Assembly (NCBI GenBank): GCA_044450465.1
Contig: JBIOJB010000027.1
Span: forward strand, 1 to 30,287
Direction of reading: 5' to 3'
Length of the DNA: 30,287 nt
DNA from: JBIOJB01 sp044450465
Lineage (GTDB): Bacteria > Chloroflexota > Dormibacteria > Dormibacterales > Dormibacteraceae
The position numbers were made by a program, and so were the translations under genes. Position 1 is the first letter of the stretch; the number at the start of each line of letters is the position of its first letter. The notes under the pieces are model-generated. The model saw only the letters and a program-made list of their open reading frames with translations, was not told the DNA's origin and searched no databases. This document shows positions 22,684-30,287 of this stretch, one piece after another.

Positions 22684-23577
22684 ATGCCCGATCAAGGCAA
22701 GCCCATTGTTTCGGCTGTGGTGGTCAGCCACAACAGCAGCGACCAGATACTGGGCTGCCTCCAGGCTTTCTATTCGAGCGCCGACGTTCCCGTCGAGGCC
22801 GTGGTGGTCGACAACAACTCGTCTGATGGCTCCGCGGCCTCAGTGACCGCCGAGTTCCCGCAGGCGACCGTACTGGTCGAGACCAAAGACCTCGGGTACG
22901 GTCGCGCGGCGAACCTGGGCCTCGAGCGCTGTCAGGGTCGCTTCGTGCTGCTCCTCGCGCCGGACGTGATCGTGGCGCCGCAGTCCGTGGGCCGCATGTC
23001 GGACTTTCTCCTCACCCGGCAGGACGCGGCCGCGGTCGGACCGCGCCTGGTCACCGCGGACGGTCACCTGGATCAAGAAGCCCGGCGCGCATTTCCGGTG
23101 CCGAGCACGCTCTTCTACCGCACGGTCGGGCTGAGCCGCCTCTTTCCGACGAGCCCTCGGTTCGGCAGGCACAACATGGGCCACGTGCCGGAGACCGATG
23201 TGCACGAGATGGACGCCGGATCGGGCGCATGCCTGCTGCTCCGCCGGGCTGCACTGGACAAGGTGGGCTTCTTCGACCCGCGTTACTTCAATTTCGGCGA
23301 GGATCTCGATCTCTGCTACCGGCTCAAGCTGGGTGGCTGGAAGATCTTCTATCTGCCCTCGGCGGGGGCTGCTCACCGGGCTGGGAGACTCACGGCCGAC
23401 AAGCAGCGGCGCCAGGCGTTCGAACGGCACAGGGCGCTCTGGACCTACCACTACAAGCACCACTCAGAGGACGTCTCGGCGTTCGGGAACGGACTCGTCT
23501 GGGCACAGATCTGGGGCGGCTACGTGGCCGAGAGGCTGCGCGGCACCATCAAGCGGCCAAGGGGAGCGAGCGGCTGA
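22684..23577 (+). CDS. GT2-family glycosyltransferase (rhamnosyltransferase-like)
   Basis: The protein is 297 aa from ATG 22684. The GT-A fold is visible: VSAVVVSHNSSDQILGCLQA at the start, then VVVDNNSSDGSA for nucleotide binding, a diffuse D-x-D region (LLAPDVIVAP) and the acceptor/catalytic block DAGSGACLLLRRAALDKVGF then FDPRYFNFGEDLDLCYRL, where the ED pair is expected to contain the base. It transfers a sugar from a nucleotide donor, plausibly in cell-surface polysaccharide synthesis given the divergent flippase. The C-terminus has no TM anchor. Its stop overlaps the next start as TGATG. Confidence 0.9.
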   Translation: MPDQGKPIVSAVVVSHNSSDQILGCLQAFYSSADVPVEAVVVDNNSSDGSAASVTAEFPQATVLVETKDLGYGRAANLGLERCQGRFVLLLAPDVIVAPQSVGRMSDFLLTRQDAAAVGPRLVTADGHLDQEARRAFPVPSTLFYRTVGLSRLFPTSPRFGRHNMGHVPETDVHEMDAGSGACLLLRRAALDKVGFFDPRYFNFGEDLDLCYRLKLGGWKIFYLPSAGAAHRAGRLTADKQRRQAFERHRALWTYHYKHHSEDVSAFGNGLVWAQIWGGYVAERLRGTIKRPRGASG

Positions 23578-24476
23578 TGTACCACCAGATCTCGCGCAAC
23601 CGACGAAACAGCGTCATCGTGATCATCGGCTTCCTCGCGGTCTGGCTCCTTGCCGGCTTCCTGGTCGGTGAGGTCGCGTACGGGTCTGGTGGCGCGATTG
23701 CAGGCGCGGTGATCCTGGGTCTGCTCGGCATCGGCGCCGCGCTCTTCTCCTATTACTTCGGGTCGGCCACCGTGCTGAGCGCCGTCGGGGCCAGGGAGGC
23801 GGACCCGCAGCAGTTCCAGCAGCTCTACAACATCGTCCAGACGCTCGCCATCGGCGACGGGGTGCCCGTGCCAAAGGTCTATGTGATCGACGATCCCAGT
23901 CCGAACGCCTTCGCCACAGGACGCGACCCGGCACATGCCGCGGTCACGGTCACGACCGGCCTTCTGCGGATCATGAATCGCGAGGAGCTCGAGGGTGTGC
24001 TCGCCCACGAGATGAGCCATATAAAGAACTTCGACGTGAGGCTGCTGCTCGTGGTCACGACCATGATCGGTCTGGCGGCGCTGATCGCCAGCATGTACTG
24101 GAACGGTGCGTGGCGCATCCGGTCGCGTGACGAGCGGGCGGTGCTGGTGGTCTTCGCGATCGGAATCATCTTCACGTTGGTCGCGTTTCTGGTCGGTCCC
24201 CTGATGCAGCTAGCTCTGTCGCGGCAGCGCGAATCGCTTGCCGACGTGAGCGGGGTCGAGCTCACCCGAAACCCTGTCGGCTTGATCAGCGCGCTGAAGA
24301 AGATCGCCGACAATGACAAACCTCCCGTGAAGTTCAATCACGCGGTGGCCGCCATGTGCATCGACAATCCCACCGAGCACCACGGAAGCTTCTTCAACCA
24401 TCTGTTCGACACTCATCCACCGATCGAGGAGCGAATCGCCGCATTGGAGAAGATCGCCAGCGTCAAAGAGACCTAG
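23577..24476 (+). CDS. htpX: M48-family membrane zinc protease, HtpX-like
   Basis: The product is 299 aa from ATG 23577, coupled by TGATG to the glycosyltransferase. Two TM helices (about 12-34 and 38-60) precede the protease domain, with two more at about 155-175 and 187-210. Zinc ligands are His144 and His148 in VLAHEMSHIKN, and Glu219 in SRQRESLADVSGVELT. HPPIEERIAAL near the C-terminus is also typical. HtpX cleaves misfolded membrane proteins from the cytoplasmic side. The pairing with a glycosyltransferase is unexpected and may simply be a shared transcript. The symbol reflects family resemblance. Confidence 0.88.
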   Translation: MYHQISRNRRNSVIVIIGFLAVWLLAGFLVGEVAYGSGGAIAGAVILGLLGIGAALFSYYFGSATVLSAVGAREADPQQFQQLYNIVQTLAIGDGVPVPKVYVIDDPSPNAFATGRDPAHAAVTVTTGLLRIMNREELEGVLAHEMSHIKNFDVRLLLVVTTMIGLAALIASMYWNGAWRIRSRDERAVLVVFAIGIIFTLVAFLVGPLMQLALSRQRESLADVSGVELTRNPVGLISALKKIADNDKPPVKFNHAVAAMCIDNPTEHHGSFFNHLFDTHPPIEERIAALEKIASVKET

Positions 24477-24540
24477 CAGCAGGTGACGCGGGTTTGACGG
24501 GCGTCTTGGTTCGCCTGCGTTGACCAGACGCGTTTCCGCG

Positions 24541-27500
24541 ATGTCGCTTCTCGCCAGGTTCCTTCGCGTCCGGCGATCGGAGCTGAGGCGGACGCTCCAG
24601 GTCGCCGGGTTTGCCATCGTCCTGGGTTGGGCGATGTACACGGGGTTCAGCGCCGTTCAGTCGATATTCCTTAACAAGGCCGGGCCGCACGCCTACCCCC
24701 TCTTCTTCATCATCCTCGCGTTCGCGGTCTGGCCGATGATCGCGCTTCAGGGAGCTGTCACCCGGCGATTCGGGGTCGGACGGGCATTTCGCATGAACCT
24801 CCTCGCCAACATCGTGCTGGCCCTCGGGGTGTACGCCGTCTACGCGTATCGCGAGGACGCGACGGCGGCCTTCGCGGGCTATGTGATCTACTCGGTGGCT
24901 TTCGAGCTCGTGATGCTCCACTTCTGGAGCTTCGTCAGCCAGCACTTCAATCTGCTCGAAGGCAAGCGCATTTTTCCTGTCATCGCCGCCGGCTCGAGCG
25001 TCGGCTACATCCTCGCCGGCGTCACCACCACCCTGGTCGCGGTGTTCGCGACTGAGCCGCTCCTGTTCGTGTGGGCGTTCGGGTCGGCGGCGGCGGCCCT
25101 GATCTCGCTTGGCCTCGAGCGGACGTTGTTCCGACCCGCGGTGATCGAAGAGGCCGACGAGTTCTATGCCGTGCACGAGGCGGAGACGAAGGCCGGAGGC
25201 CCGATCGCCGCGCTCAAGTCCGCGAGCGGCTACCTGGCAGGCAGCCGGCTCGTGCAGGCGTTGGTTCTCCTGGCCCTCGTCCTGCAGGTTGCTGGGCGCA
25301 TCGGTGACTACCTCGTGGCGCTGGTTTTCGTCAATGCCACCCACAACAACCTGCAAGCGCTGACGATCCTCATCGGCGATGCCTGGCTCGGAAGCTACCT
25401 CGTCCAGTTGATGGTCAGCCTGTTCGTGACGCCGTGGGTCCTCGACAAGCTCGGGGTCAAGAACGCCATCACCGTGCTGCCGGTGTTCACGCTGCTTGGT
25501 TTCGCCGCCGTCGCGGTCAACCCGGTGCTCTCCACCGCCCTGTTCCTCTTCGTCGTGCGAAACGGCCTCCAGACCGGGCTGGACGATCCCGCCGAGAACG
25601 TCCTCGGCACCGCCCTGCCCGCTCAGGTCGGGCCCAAGCTGAAGTTCCTGCTCGACAACGTGGTGCTGCCGGCCGCCGCGATCATCAGCGGGGTCGGCCT
25701 GCTGGTCGCCGAGCGGGCCGTCAACGAAGACGTCGTCGTGCTTGCCGTCACCGGCATCGCGGTTGGGGCCGTCTTCATCATCGCGGCCTTGCGCGTGCGG
25801 TCGCTGTACGTGGGTGCTATCTATGCGCGACTGCGGACTCACGCCCTGAGCCTTTCGGACTTCGCGCAGGCGCTTGGCCGGCCGAATCCCGTCCAGGTCG
25901 CGGAGCTGCAGGAGTACATCCGCGGCCACGATGAGAAGACCAGGCAGTTCGCCGCCGCGGCCCTGGGGCAGGCGGCGCCGGATGCCTTCACCGCCATGCT
26001 GTCGGAGCTGCTGAGCGCCGAGGATCCCGTCGTGCGCCGGATGGCATTCCAGATGGCTCCACCCGGGACCGTGTCGCTGAAACAGCTGGAGGCTGCGAAG
26101 GACGACCCGGACGGCTGGGTTCGCGCCGCGCTCGTGGTGGCAGGCGCAACGAGCCCAGTGCGTTGGGAGCGCGCCGACGCTGTGATGACCGAGCTTGAAA
26201 GCTCGGCCGACCCCGAGCTTCGCGCCGCGGCGGTCTGGGCCGCTTCGTTCATCGACGCGCAATCGAAGGTCTCTGCGGCAATGCGCGACAGCGCGCCGCG
26301 GGTGCGGCTCGAGGCGATGCGCAGCTTTGCCCGGATGAAGGGCAAGGTCGCCGACGTGGCTGAGGCGTTCATCGCCTGCCTGACCGATGAGGACGTCGAG
26401 GTCTGGCGGGAAGCACTCCGCCAGGCGGTCCGCTGGAGCGCGCCGCAGGGATACAAGGACGCATTCGCGACAGCCCTGTCGGCGGGCCTGGCCAGCGGCG
26501 ACCGAGACGTCAGGCGCCTGGCGTCGGATGCGATGGCGGCACAGTCGCCCACCGCCATCCTGCTGTCGCTGCCGCTGCTCGCCGCGGGCAACGAATCTTC
26601 CGCGGCCACGGTCGAGGCGCTGGTCAGGAGCGGCCGGCCCGAGCTCTTCGGCCGCGCGCGCACCCACCTTGACGTGCAGCTTGCCAGCGCCGTCGACCTT
26701 GCGGGTCTTTCCGCCCGCCTGACCGCCGGACCGGCTCGCGTCAACGGAGCCGCTGCCGACGGCTACGTTCTGCTTCGGATCGGGCTCGACGACTACGTCC
26801 GCAACGCCACCAGCTCGGGGCTCGCCGCCATGCGAGCGCTTCACGCTAAGCGAGGTTTCGCCACCGTCGAGCGCGGCCTGCGGTCAGATGCGCAGCAGGC
26901 GCGCGTGGAGGCGCTTGAAACGTTGTTAAACTTCGGCCCGGGCTGGCTCGCCGAGCCGCTGTCGCGGCTCCTGGATCCCGAGTCCTTCGAATCGGGAACG
27001 GCGCGGCCTCTTTCGCGTGACGAGCTCGAAGCGCTCACCGGCCACCCTGACAAGTGGGTGGGGCGCACCGCGACTGCGGCCCTGCACGGACCCGATGACA
27101 AGATGAAGGAACTGATTGCGCTCAAACGGGTGCCGCTCTTCAGCGCCCTCACGCTGGAGCAGCTGTCGACGATCGACAGGCTCATGGTGACCCGGCACTA
27201 CCTGAAGGGCGAGTCCATCTTCCAGAAGGGCGACGCCGGATCGGAGCTCTTCGTGGTCCTCGAAGGCGAGATTCGCGTACACCTGGATCACGACGGCGTC
27301 GAGGTGACTCTCGCGCGGCTTGGCGACAGCAAGGTCGTGGGGGAGATGTCGGTTTTCGACGAGGAACCCCGGTCGGCCAGCGCTCAGGCGAGCCAGGACA
27401 CGACGGTGAGGGTGTTGCGGCGCGACCGCATGCAGGCGATCGTCCACGAGCATCCCGAGCTGCTGCTCGAGTTCGTCAAGAACCTGAGCCAGCGGCTGCG

Positions 27501-27573
27501 CTCGATGAACGAGCAGCTCAGAGGTCAGCCGGTGGCCGACCCCAACCCGGCAACGCGCCCGGCGGCGGGCTGA
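24541..27573 (+). CDS. Transporter (NTT/Npt-MFS-like)-HEAT-cyclic-nucleotide-binding fusion protein
   Basis: The protein is 1010 aa from ATG 24541; a TTG seven codons earlier is possible, and neither has a ribosome binding site. Residues about 15-420 hold roughly twelve TMs. HFWSFVSQHFNLLEGKRIFP and IAAGSSVGYILAGV resemble the AKRxxPLxGxGxxxGxxLGG block of nucleotide-transporter (Tlc/Npt)-type MFS proteins. Residues about 430-850 are alpha-helical HEAT-like repeats (e.g. DPVVRRMAFQM, DPELRAAAVWAASFI, DEDVEVWREALRQAVR). Residues about 860-985 form a cNMP-binding domain: FQKGDAGSELFVVLEGEIRV and a phosphate-binding cassette GEMSVFDEEPRSASAQA keeping the key Glu and Arg. This suggests transport gated by cAMP or cGMP. 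The substrate is unproven. Confidence 0.85.
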   Translation: MSLLARFLRVRRSELRRTLQVAGFAIVLGWAMYTGFSAVQSIFLNKAGPHAYPLFFIILAFAVWPMIALQGAVTRRFGVGRAFRMNLLANIVLALGVYAVYAYREDATAAFAGYVIYSVAFELVMLHFWSFVSQHFNLLEGKRIFPVIAAGSSVGYILAGVTTTLVAVFATEPLLFVWAFGSAAAALISLGLERTLFRPAVIEEADEFYAVHEAETKAGGPIAALKSASGYLAGSRLVQALVLLALVLQVAGRIGDYLVALVFVNATHNNLQALTILIGDAWLGSYLVQLMVSLFVTPWVLDKLGVKNAITVLPVFTLLGFAAVAVNPVLSTALFLFVVRNGLQTGLDDPAENVLGTALPAQVGPKLKFLLDNVVLPAAAIISGVGLLVAERAVNEDVVVLAVTGIAVGAVFIIAALRVRSLYVGAIYARLRTHALSLSDFAQALGRPNPVQVAELQEYIRGHDEKTRQFAAAALGQAAPDAFTAMLSELLSAEDPVVRRMAFQMAPPGTVSLKQLEAAKDDPDGWVRAALVVAGATSPVRWERADAVMTELESSADPELRAAAVWAASFIDAQSKVSAAMRDSAPRVRLEAMRSFARMKGKVADVAEAFIACLTDEDVEVWREALRQAVRWSAPQGYKDAFATALSAGLASGDRDVRRLASDAMAAQSPTAILLSLPLLAAGNESSAATVEALVRSGRPELFGRARTHLDVQLASAVDLAGLSARLTAGPARVNGAAADGYVLLRIGLDDYVRNATSSGLAAMRALHAKRGFATVERGLRSDAQQARVEALETLLNFGPGWLAEPLSRLLDPESFESGTARPLSRDELEALTGHPDKWVGRTATAALHGPDDKMKELIALKRVPLFSALTLEQLSTIDRLMVTRHYLKGESIFQKGDAGSELFVVLEGEIRVHLDHDGVEVTLARLGDSKVVGEMSVFDEEPRSASAQASQDTTVRVLRRDRMQAIVHEHPELLLEFVKNLSQRLRSMNEQLRGQPVADPNPATRPAAG

Positions 27574-27774
27574 TCACTCCGCCGATTCGGTCTCGGGGCG
27601 AACCTCGATCTTCTTGCGTGCGGCCTCGAGGCGCTCGGTGCAAATCTTCAGATACACGCGGGCCTCGTCGACCGCGCTGAGCGCCGCCTCCAGCGACAGC
27701 TCTCCGTCCTCGAGCAGCTTGAGCTTCTCGTCGAGCTTCTCGAGCGCCTGCTCGTAGCTCAGGGCCTCGTTCAA
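27574..27774 (-). CDS. xseB: Exodeoxyribonuclease VII small subunit
   Basis: The product is 66 aa from TTG 27774, preceded by GAGGTGA about five bases upstream inside the end of xseA. The sequence LSYEQALEKLDEKLKLLEDG then ELSLEAALSAVDEARVYLKI is the canonical XseB two-helix hairpin. It binds XseA to form the nuclease that degrades single-stranded DNA to oligonucleotides. It overlaps the xseA stop by four bases, and its own stop abuts the stop of the convergent transporter fusion with no gap. Confidence 0.95.
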   Translation of the reverse strand: MNEALSYEQALEKLDEKLKLLEDGELSLEAALSAVDEARVYLKICTERLEAARKKIEVRPETESAE

Positions 27775-29120
27775 TTCGTCACCTCGTCAACCCGACTGCC
27801 AACCCGTCCCTCGAAAAGCCGGATTTCAAGCCGCCGGCCCACCGCGGTGTCGGCGGCCGTGCGGAGCACGCCTCCCGTTTCCGCGTCCATCGTGATGCTG
27901 TAGCCGCGGGACAGGACGCCGTCGGGGCTCAGGGCCACCAGGCGCTGGCGCCGGTGCTCGAGGCCTCGCGTCGCCGCCGCGAACCGCTCGGCCAGGGCTC
28001 GGTCGAGACGAGCCGCAGCGCGCCGCCGGGCGAGGGAGCTCTGGCTGCGAGTGATGATCGAGCTCGCGGCGCTTCCAAGGCGGCGCCAGCGTTCACCCAG
28101 CGCGTCCTGGCGACGCGCGACCTGTGCGATCGGGCTGAGGCGGCCCAGCTCTGCAGCCGCCCTCGCCAGTCTCTCGACTCGACGCTTGATCAAAGCGGGC
28201 GGCACCTTGATCAAGCGTTCGCGCCTCGAGTTGATACGTTCGACTTCACGGGCGACCCGCCGCGCTATCTCGCGGTCCAGACGCCGCGCCTTCTCGCGTT
28301 GCTGCGCCAACAGATGGGATTTCTGCGGCACCACTCGCGCTCCGGCCTCGGTCGGCGTGCGGCATTCTGCGTCTCCGACGAGGTCGGCCACAGTGCGATC
28401 CGAGGTGTGCCCCAGCGCGGTGACGACGGGCAGCCTGGAGTCCAGGATCGCTCGGGCCACAACCTCCGTATTGAAGGCGTACATCTCCTCGAAGCTGCCT
28501 CCGCCACGGGCGAGCACGATCACGTCGGCGAGGCTCTCCTGATTGCACCTGCGCAGAGCGCGGGCGATGCTCGCCGGCGCATTCGCCCCTTGCACCTGGA
28601 CCGGGTACAGGACGACGCTCATGTTGGGGAACCGCTCCCAGATGGTCTCCTGGAGATCGTGGATCACGGCGCCTGTCGGCGACGTCAACAATGCGACTGC
28701 CAACGGGAGAAAGGGGATGCTCCGCTTGCGCGACGGCTCGAATGCTCCCTCGGCTTCGAGGCGGCGCCTGAGCTCCTCCAGCCTCGCGCGGAGCTTGCCG
28801 ACGTCGTCGAACTCGACCTGATCGACGACGAACCGAATCGTGCCGTACTGCGGCCAGTAATCGACGCGGCCGCGGAAGACGAAGGCCTGACCGTCCTCAG
28901 GCAGCGTGGCGAGGCGGCGCGCATCGTCGGCATAGATGAACGCGTTGATCAGGCTCTGACCGTCGCGAATCGCGAAGCTGTAATGGCCCTTTGCGCCCTG
29001 CTTCATGCTGCTGACCTCGCCCTTGAGCAGGACTGCGGTCAGTGGACGCAGCTCGCGCCTTATCTCGTTCGCCAGCTCGCTGACCGTGAACGGCCGCTGA
29101 GCTTCTTCAGGCCGAAGCAT
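27771..29120 (-). CDS. xseA: Exodeoxyribonuclease VII large subunit
   Basis: The protein is 449 aa from ATG 29120. Domain order: N-terminal OB-fold (FTVSELANEIRRELRPLTAV LLKGEVSS through FVFRGRVDYWPQYG), catalytic domain with VALLTSPTGAVIHDL, VIVLARGGGSFEEMYAFNTE and VTALGHTSDRTVADLVGD, then the long Arg-rich coiled coil (about 290-400) that binds XseB, and a short C-terminal strand region (LSRGYSITMDAETGG). All family motifs are present and the length is usual. The ATG has no Shine-Dalgarno; TAAGCT lies 9 nt upstream, compatible with a leaderless mRNA. It forms an operon with xseB. Confidence 0.95.
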   Translation of the reverse strand: MLRPEEAQRPFTVSELANEIRRELRPLTAVLLKGEVSSMKQGAKGHYSFAIRDGQSLINAFIYADDARRLATLPEDGQAFVFRGRVDYWPQYGTIRFVVDQVEFDDVGKLRARLEELRRRLEAEGAFEPSRKRSIPFLPLAVALLTSPTGAVIHDLQETIWERFPNMSVVLYPVQVQGANAPASIARALRRCNQESLADVIVLARGGGSFEEMYAFNTEVVARAILDSRLPVVTALGHTSDRTVADLVGDAECRTPTEAGARVVPQKSHLLAQQREKARRLDREIARRVAREVERINSRRERLIKVPPALIKRRVERLARAAAELGRLSPIAQVARRQDALGERWRRLGSAASSIITRSQSSLARRRAAARLDRALAERFAAATRGLEHRRQRLVALSPDGVLSRGYSITMDAETGGVLRTAADTAVGRRLEIRLFEGRVGSRVDEVTN

Positions 29121-29129
29121 CTGGGGATT

Positions 29130-29135
29130 AGCTTA
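29130..29135 (-). promoter_or_regulatory. -10-like element of xseAB
   Basis: TAAGCT on the minus strand, 9 nt before the xseA ATG. No Shine-Dalgarno lies between and no clear -35 was seen. Confidence 0.35.
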
Positions 29136-29151
29136 GCCCGGCTTCAGTGCC

Positions 29152-29206
29152 TCCCCATCCGGCCGGCCGCTTCGCGGCGGGCCACCTTCCCCGCTTGCGG
29201 GGGAGT
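29152..29206. repeat. GC-rich hairpin repeat related to the left-end array
   Basis: Between moaA (stop at 29209) and xseA (start at 29120) lies CGGCCGGCCGCTTCGCGGCG GGCC, with a GCCGC-TTC-GCGGC hairpin, followed by CCCCG-CTTG-CGGGG (29189-29202). The first block closely matches CGGCCGGCCGCTTGGCGACG GGCC at 14-37 in the left-end repeat, so it is likely a dispersed repeat. Both hairpins could also help end moaA transcription, but no T-tract follows. Confidence 0.6.
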
Positions 29207-29208
29207 TC

Positions 29209-30207
29209 CTAGCCCCCGATCTGGGACATCGACTTGGCCGGTTTGATGAACCCCGGCTTGTTGATCTGGTGCCCTTCCTCCTTGAGCCACACCGCAGTCT
29301 CGATCATCCGGCAAAGGTGGTCGTCCGAGGCGCCCGAGCGAATGAGGTCACGAAGCGGGGTCTCGTGCAGTGAGAAAAGGCAGGTTCGCAGCCCGCCTTC
29401 GGCGGTGAGCCGGACCCTGTTGCAGGAGGTGCAGAACGCCTGGCTCACCGACGAGATGAAACCGATTCCGCCGGGTGCGCCGTCTGAGAACTTGAACCTC
29501 GTCGCGGGGCCGGGTCGCGGATCGTGAACCGGGACGAGCGGGAAAAGGTCCTCGATCTGCTCCTGGATCCGGAGGCTGGGAACGACCTGCTCTTTGGTCC
29601 AGATGTTGTCGCCATCCAGAGGCATGAACTCGATGAACCGCACCTCGTAGCCTCGGTCGCGGGCCAGCCGCGCGAAGTCGACCACCTCGTCGTCGTTGTG
29701 GCCCTTCATGACGACCATGTTCAGCTTGATTGGCGACAGCCCGGCTTCGCTGGCCGCTTCGATGCCGTCCATCGTGCGCGCGAAGGCGTCGCTGCGGGCC
29801 ATGTCATGGAAGCGGTCCGTGTGAAGCGTGTCGAGTGAGATGTTGATGCGCTTGAGCCCGGCCTCCTTGAGCGCCTGCGCCTTCTGCCGCAGCAGCACGC
29901 CGTTGGTCGTCATCGTGATGTCAAGCGAGGGATCGAGGGCGTTGATCATCCCGACCAGCTCCTCGACCTTGACCCGGACGAGTGGTTCGCCCCCGGTGAT
30001 GCGGATCGTCCGCACGCCATAGCGCTCCACGAAGATGCGAGCGAGCCGGGTGATCTCCTCGAAGCGAAGAATGTCGTCACGGGCGAGCCACTTGAGGCCC
30101 TCGGCCGGCATGCAGTAGATGCAGCGGAAGTTGCACCGGTCTGTGACCGAGATTCTCAGGTCGTCGGCCACCCTGCCGTAGGAGTCTCTCAGCCGCCCCA
30201 CGCTCAC
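29209..30207 (-). CDS. moaA: GTP 3',8-cyclase, molybdenum cofactor biosynthesis
   Basis: The protein is 332 aa from GTG 30207. It is a radical-SAM enzyme that rearranges GTP in the first step of molybdopterin synthesis, together with MoaC. The N-terminal cluster motif is C25-x3-C29-x2-C32 (VTDRCNFRCIYC), followed by the SAM-binding TIRITGGEPLVR. The second 4Fe-4S cluster has CTSCNRVRLTAEGGLRTCLF. The C-terminus ends in the conserved Gly-Gly (SMSQIGG). No other moa or moe gene is in the window. TATCAT lies 7 nt before the GTG with no ribosome binding site, which supports leaderless expression. Confidence 0.96.
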   Translation of the reverse strand: MSVGRLRDSYGRVADDLRISVTDRCNFRCIYCMPAEGLKWLARDDILRFEEITRLARIFVERYGVRTIRITGGEPLVRVKVEELVGMINALDPSLDITMTTNGVLLRQKAQALKEAGLKRINISLDTLHTDRFHDMARSDAFARTMDGIEAASEAGLSPIKLNMVVMKGHNDDEVVDFARLARDRGYEVRFIEFMPLDGDNIWTKEQVVPSLRIQEQIEDLFPLVPVHDPRPGPATRFKFSDGAPGGIGFISSVSQAFCTSCNRVRLTAEGGLRTCLFSLHETPLRDLIRSGASDDHLCRMIETAVWLKEEGHQINKPGFIKPAKSMSQIGG

Positions 30208-30213
30208 ATGGCC

Positions 30214-30220
30214 GATGATA
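30214..30220. promoter_or_regulatory. Overlapping divergent -10 elements for moaA and the enoyl-CoA hydratase gene
   Basis: The near-palindromic GATGATA reads TATCAT on the minus strand, 7 nt before moaA GTG 30207, and GATGAT on the plus strand, 7 nt before ATG 30227. Start codons are only 19 bp apart, so both mRNAs must be leaderless if transcribed from here. Confidence 0.45.
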
Positions 30221-30226
30221 GCCGCG

Positions 30227-30287
30227 ATGGGTTACGAGCACATCTTGGTCGAACGGGAGCCACCGATCGCCACCGTCACGCTCAACC
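30227..30287 (+). CDS. Enoyl-CoA hydratase/isomerase (crotonase) family, 5' fragment
   Basis: Only the first 20 codons are in the window: MGYEHILVEREPPIATVTLN. This is the characteristic crotonase-family opening (Y-x-x-I-x-V-E-x-x-x-x-x-A-x-x-x-L-N), which normally continues RPxxxNA. The family acts on acyl-CoA thioesters, usually as a beta-oxidation hydratase, but the exact reaction cannot be inferred from this fragment. Confidence 0.8.
   Translation, partial: MGYEHILVEREPPIATVTLN

Noticed and set aside
24463..26844. A very long open frame (about 790 codons) on the minus strand opposite the transporter fusion
   Set aside because: Its translation is rich in Arg, Gly, His and Glu with no motif, while the plus-strand frame has clear TM, HEAT and cNMP-binding signatures. 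It is a codon-bias shadow in high-GC DNA.
27954..29246. A 430-codon plus-strand frame opposite xseA
   Set aside because: Antisense shadow; xseA on the other strand has all its family motifs.

Overview
The window is a 30.3-kb, gene-dense, high-GC bacterial chromosome segment. Nothing in it is a phage, plasmid or insertion sequence. Start codons are often GTG or TTG. Several genes have no Shine-Dalgarno sequence but carry a -10-like hexamer 7-10 nt before the start codon, which points to leaderless mRNAs. The RND pump has no adjacent membrane-fusion gene and the 5S rRNA gene stands apart from 16S and 23S. Together with the DUF2089/SHOCT-like pair, this suggests a monoderm-like soil lineage such as Chloroflexota, Dormibacterota or an actinobacterial relative. 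That assignment is inference, not demonstrated.

Layout. 1-354: tandem ~170-bp repeats with palindromic junctions, running off the left edge. 486-1913: a 12-TM membrane protein with several intramembrane histidines. 2023-3607: a divergent PfkB-family kinase and OsmC-family protein. 3688-6564 (minus): a SnoaL-like protein, an EXORDIUM-like protein translationally coupled to a PLC/acid-phosphatase-type phosphoesterase, and a methyltransferase. 6595-6744 (minus): an unrecognised small ORF. 6763-9271: an XRE regulator, a small membrane protein and an ABC-2 exporter in one tight operon. 9299-10971 (minus): a YkoP-like protein with a UPF0104/LPG-synthase-type membrane protein. 11202-14693: an RND transporter with a C-terminal extension. 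14712-17162 (minus): a Lon-family protease. 17298-19384: DUF2089, a SHOCT-like protein and an MFS transporter. 19524-20834: an HtrA-type protease. 20972-21279: ribosomal protein bS21 followed after 14 nt by a solitary 5S rRNA. 21313-24476: a polysaccharide flippase divergent from a GT2 glycosyltransferase, which is coupled to an HtpX-like protease. 24541-27573: a nucleotide-transporter-like/HEAT/cyclic-nucleotide-binding fusion. 27574-29120 (minus): xseB and xseA. 29209-30207 (minus): moaA, divergent from the first codons of an enoyl-CoA hydratase gene.

The genes do not form one pathway. The recurring theme is the cell envelope and protein quality control: three membrane-associated or ATP-dependent proteases, an RND pump, an ABC exporter, an MFS exporter, two flippase-type proteins and a glycosyltransferase. 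The less ordinary items are the palindromic repeat family shared by the left end and position 20915, the inverted repeat around the XRE promoter, the bS21-5S arrangement, the leaderless-promoter pattern, the EXORDIUM-like/phosphoesterase pair and the transporter-HEAT-CNBD fusion. No CRISPR array, tRNA or clear mobile element was seen.
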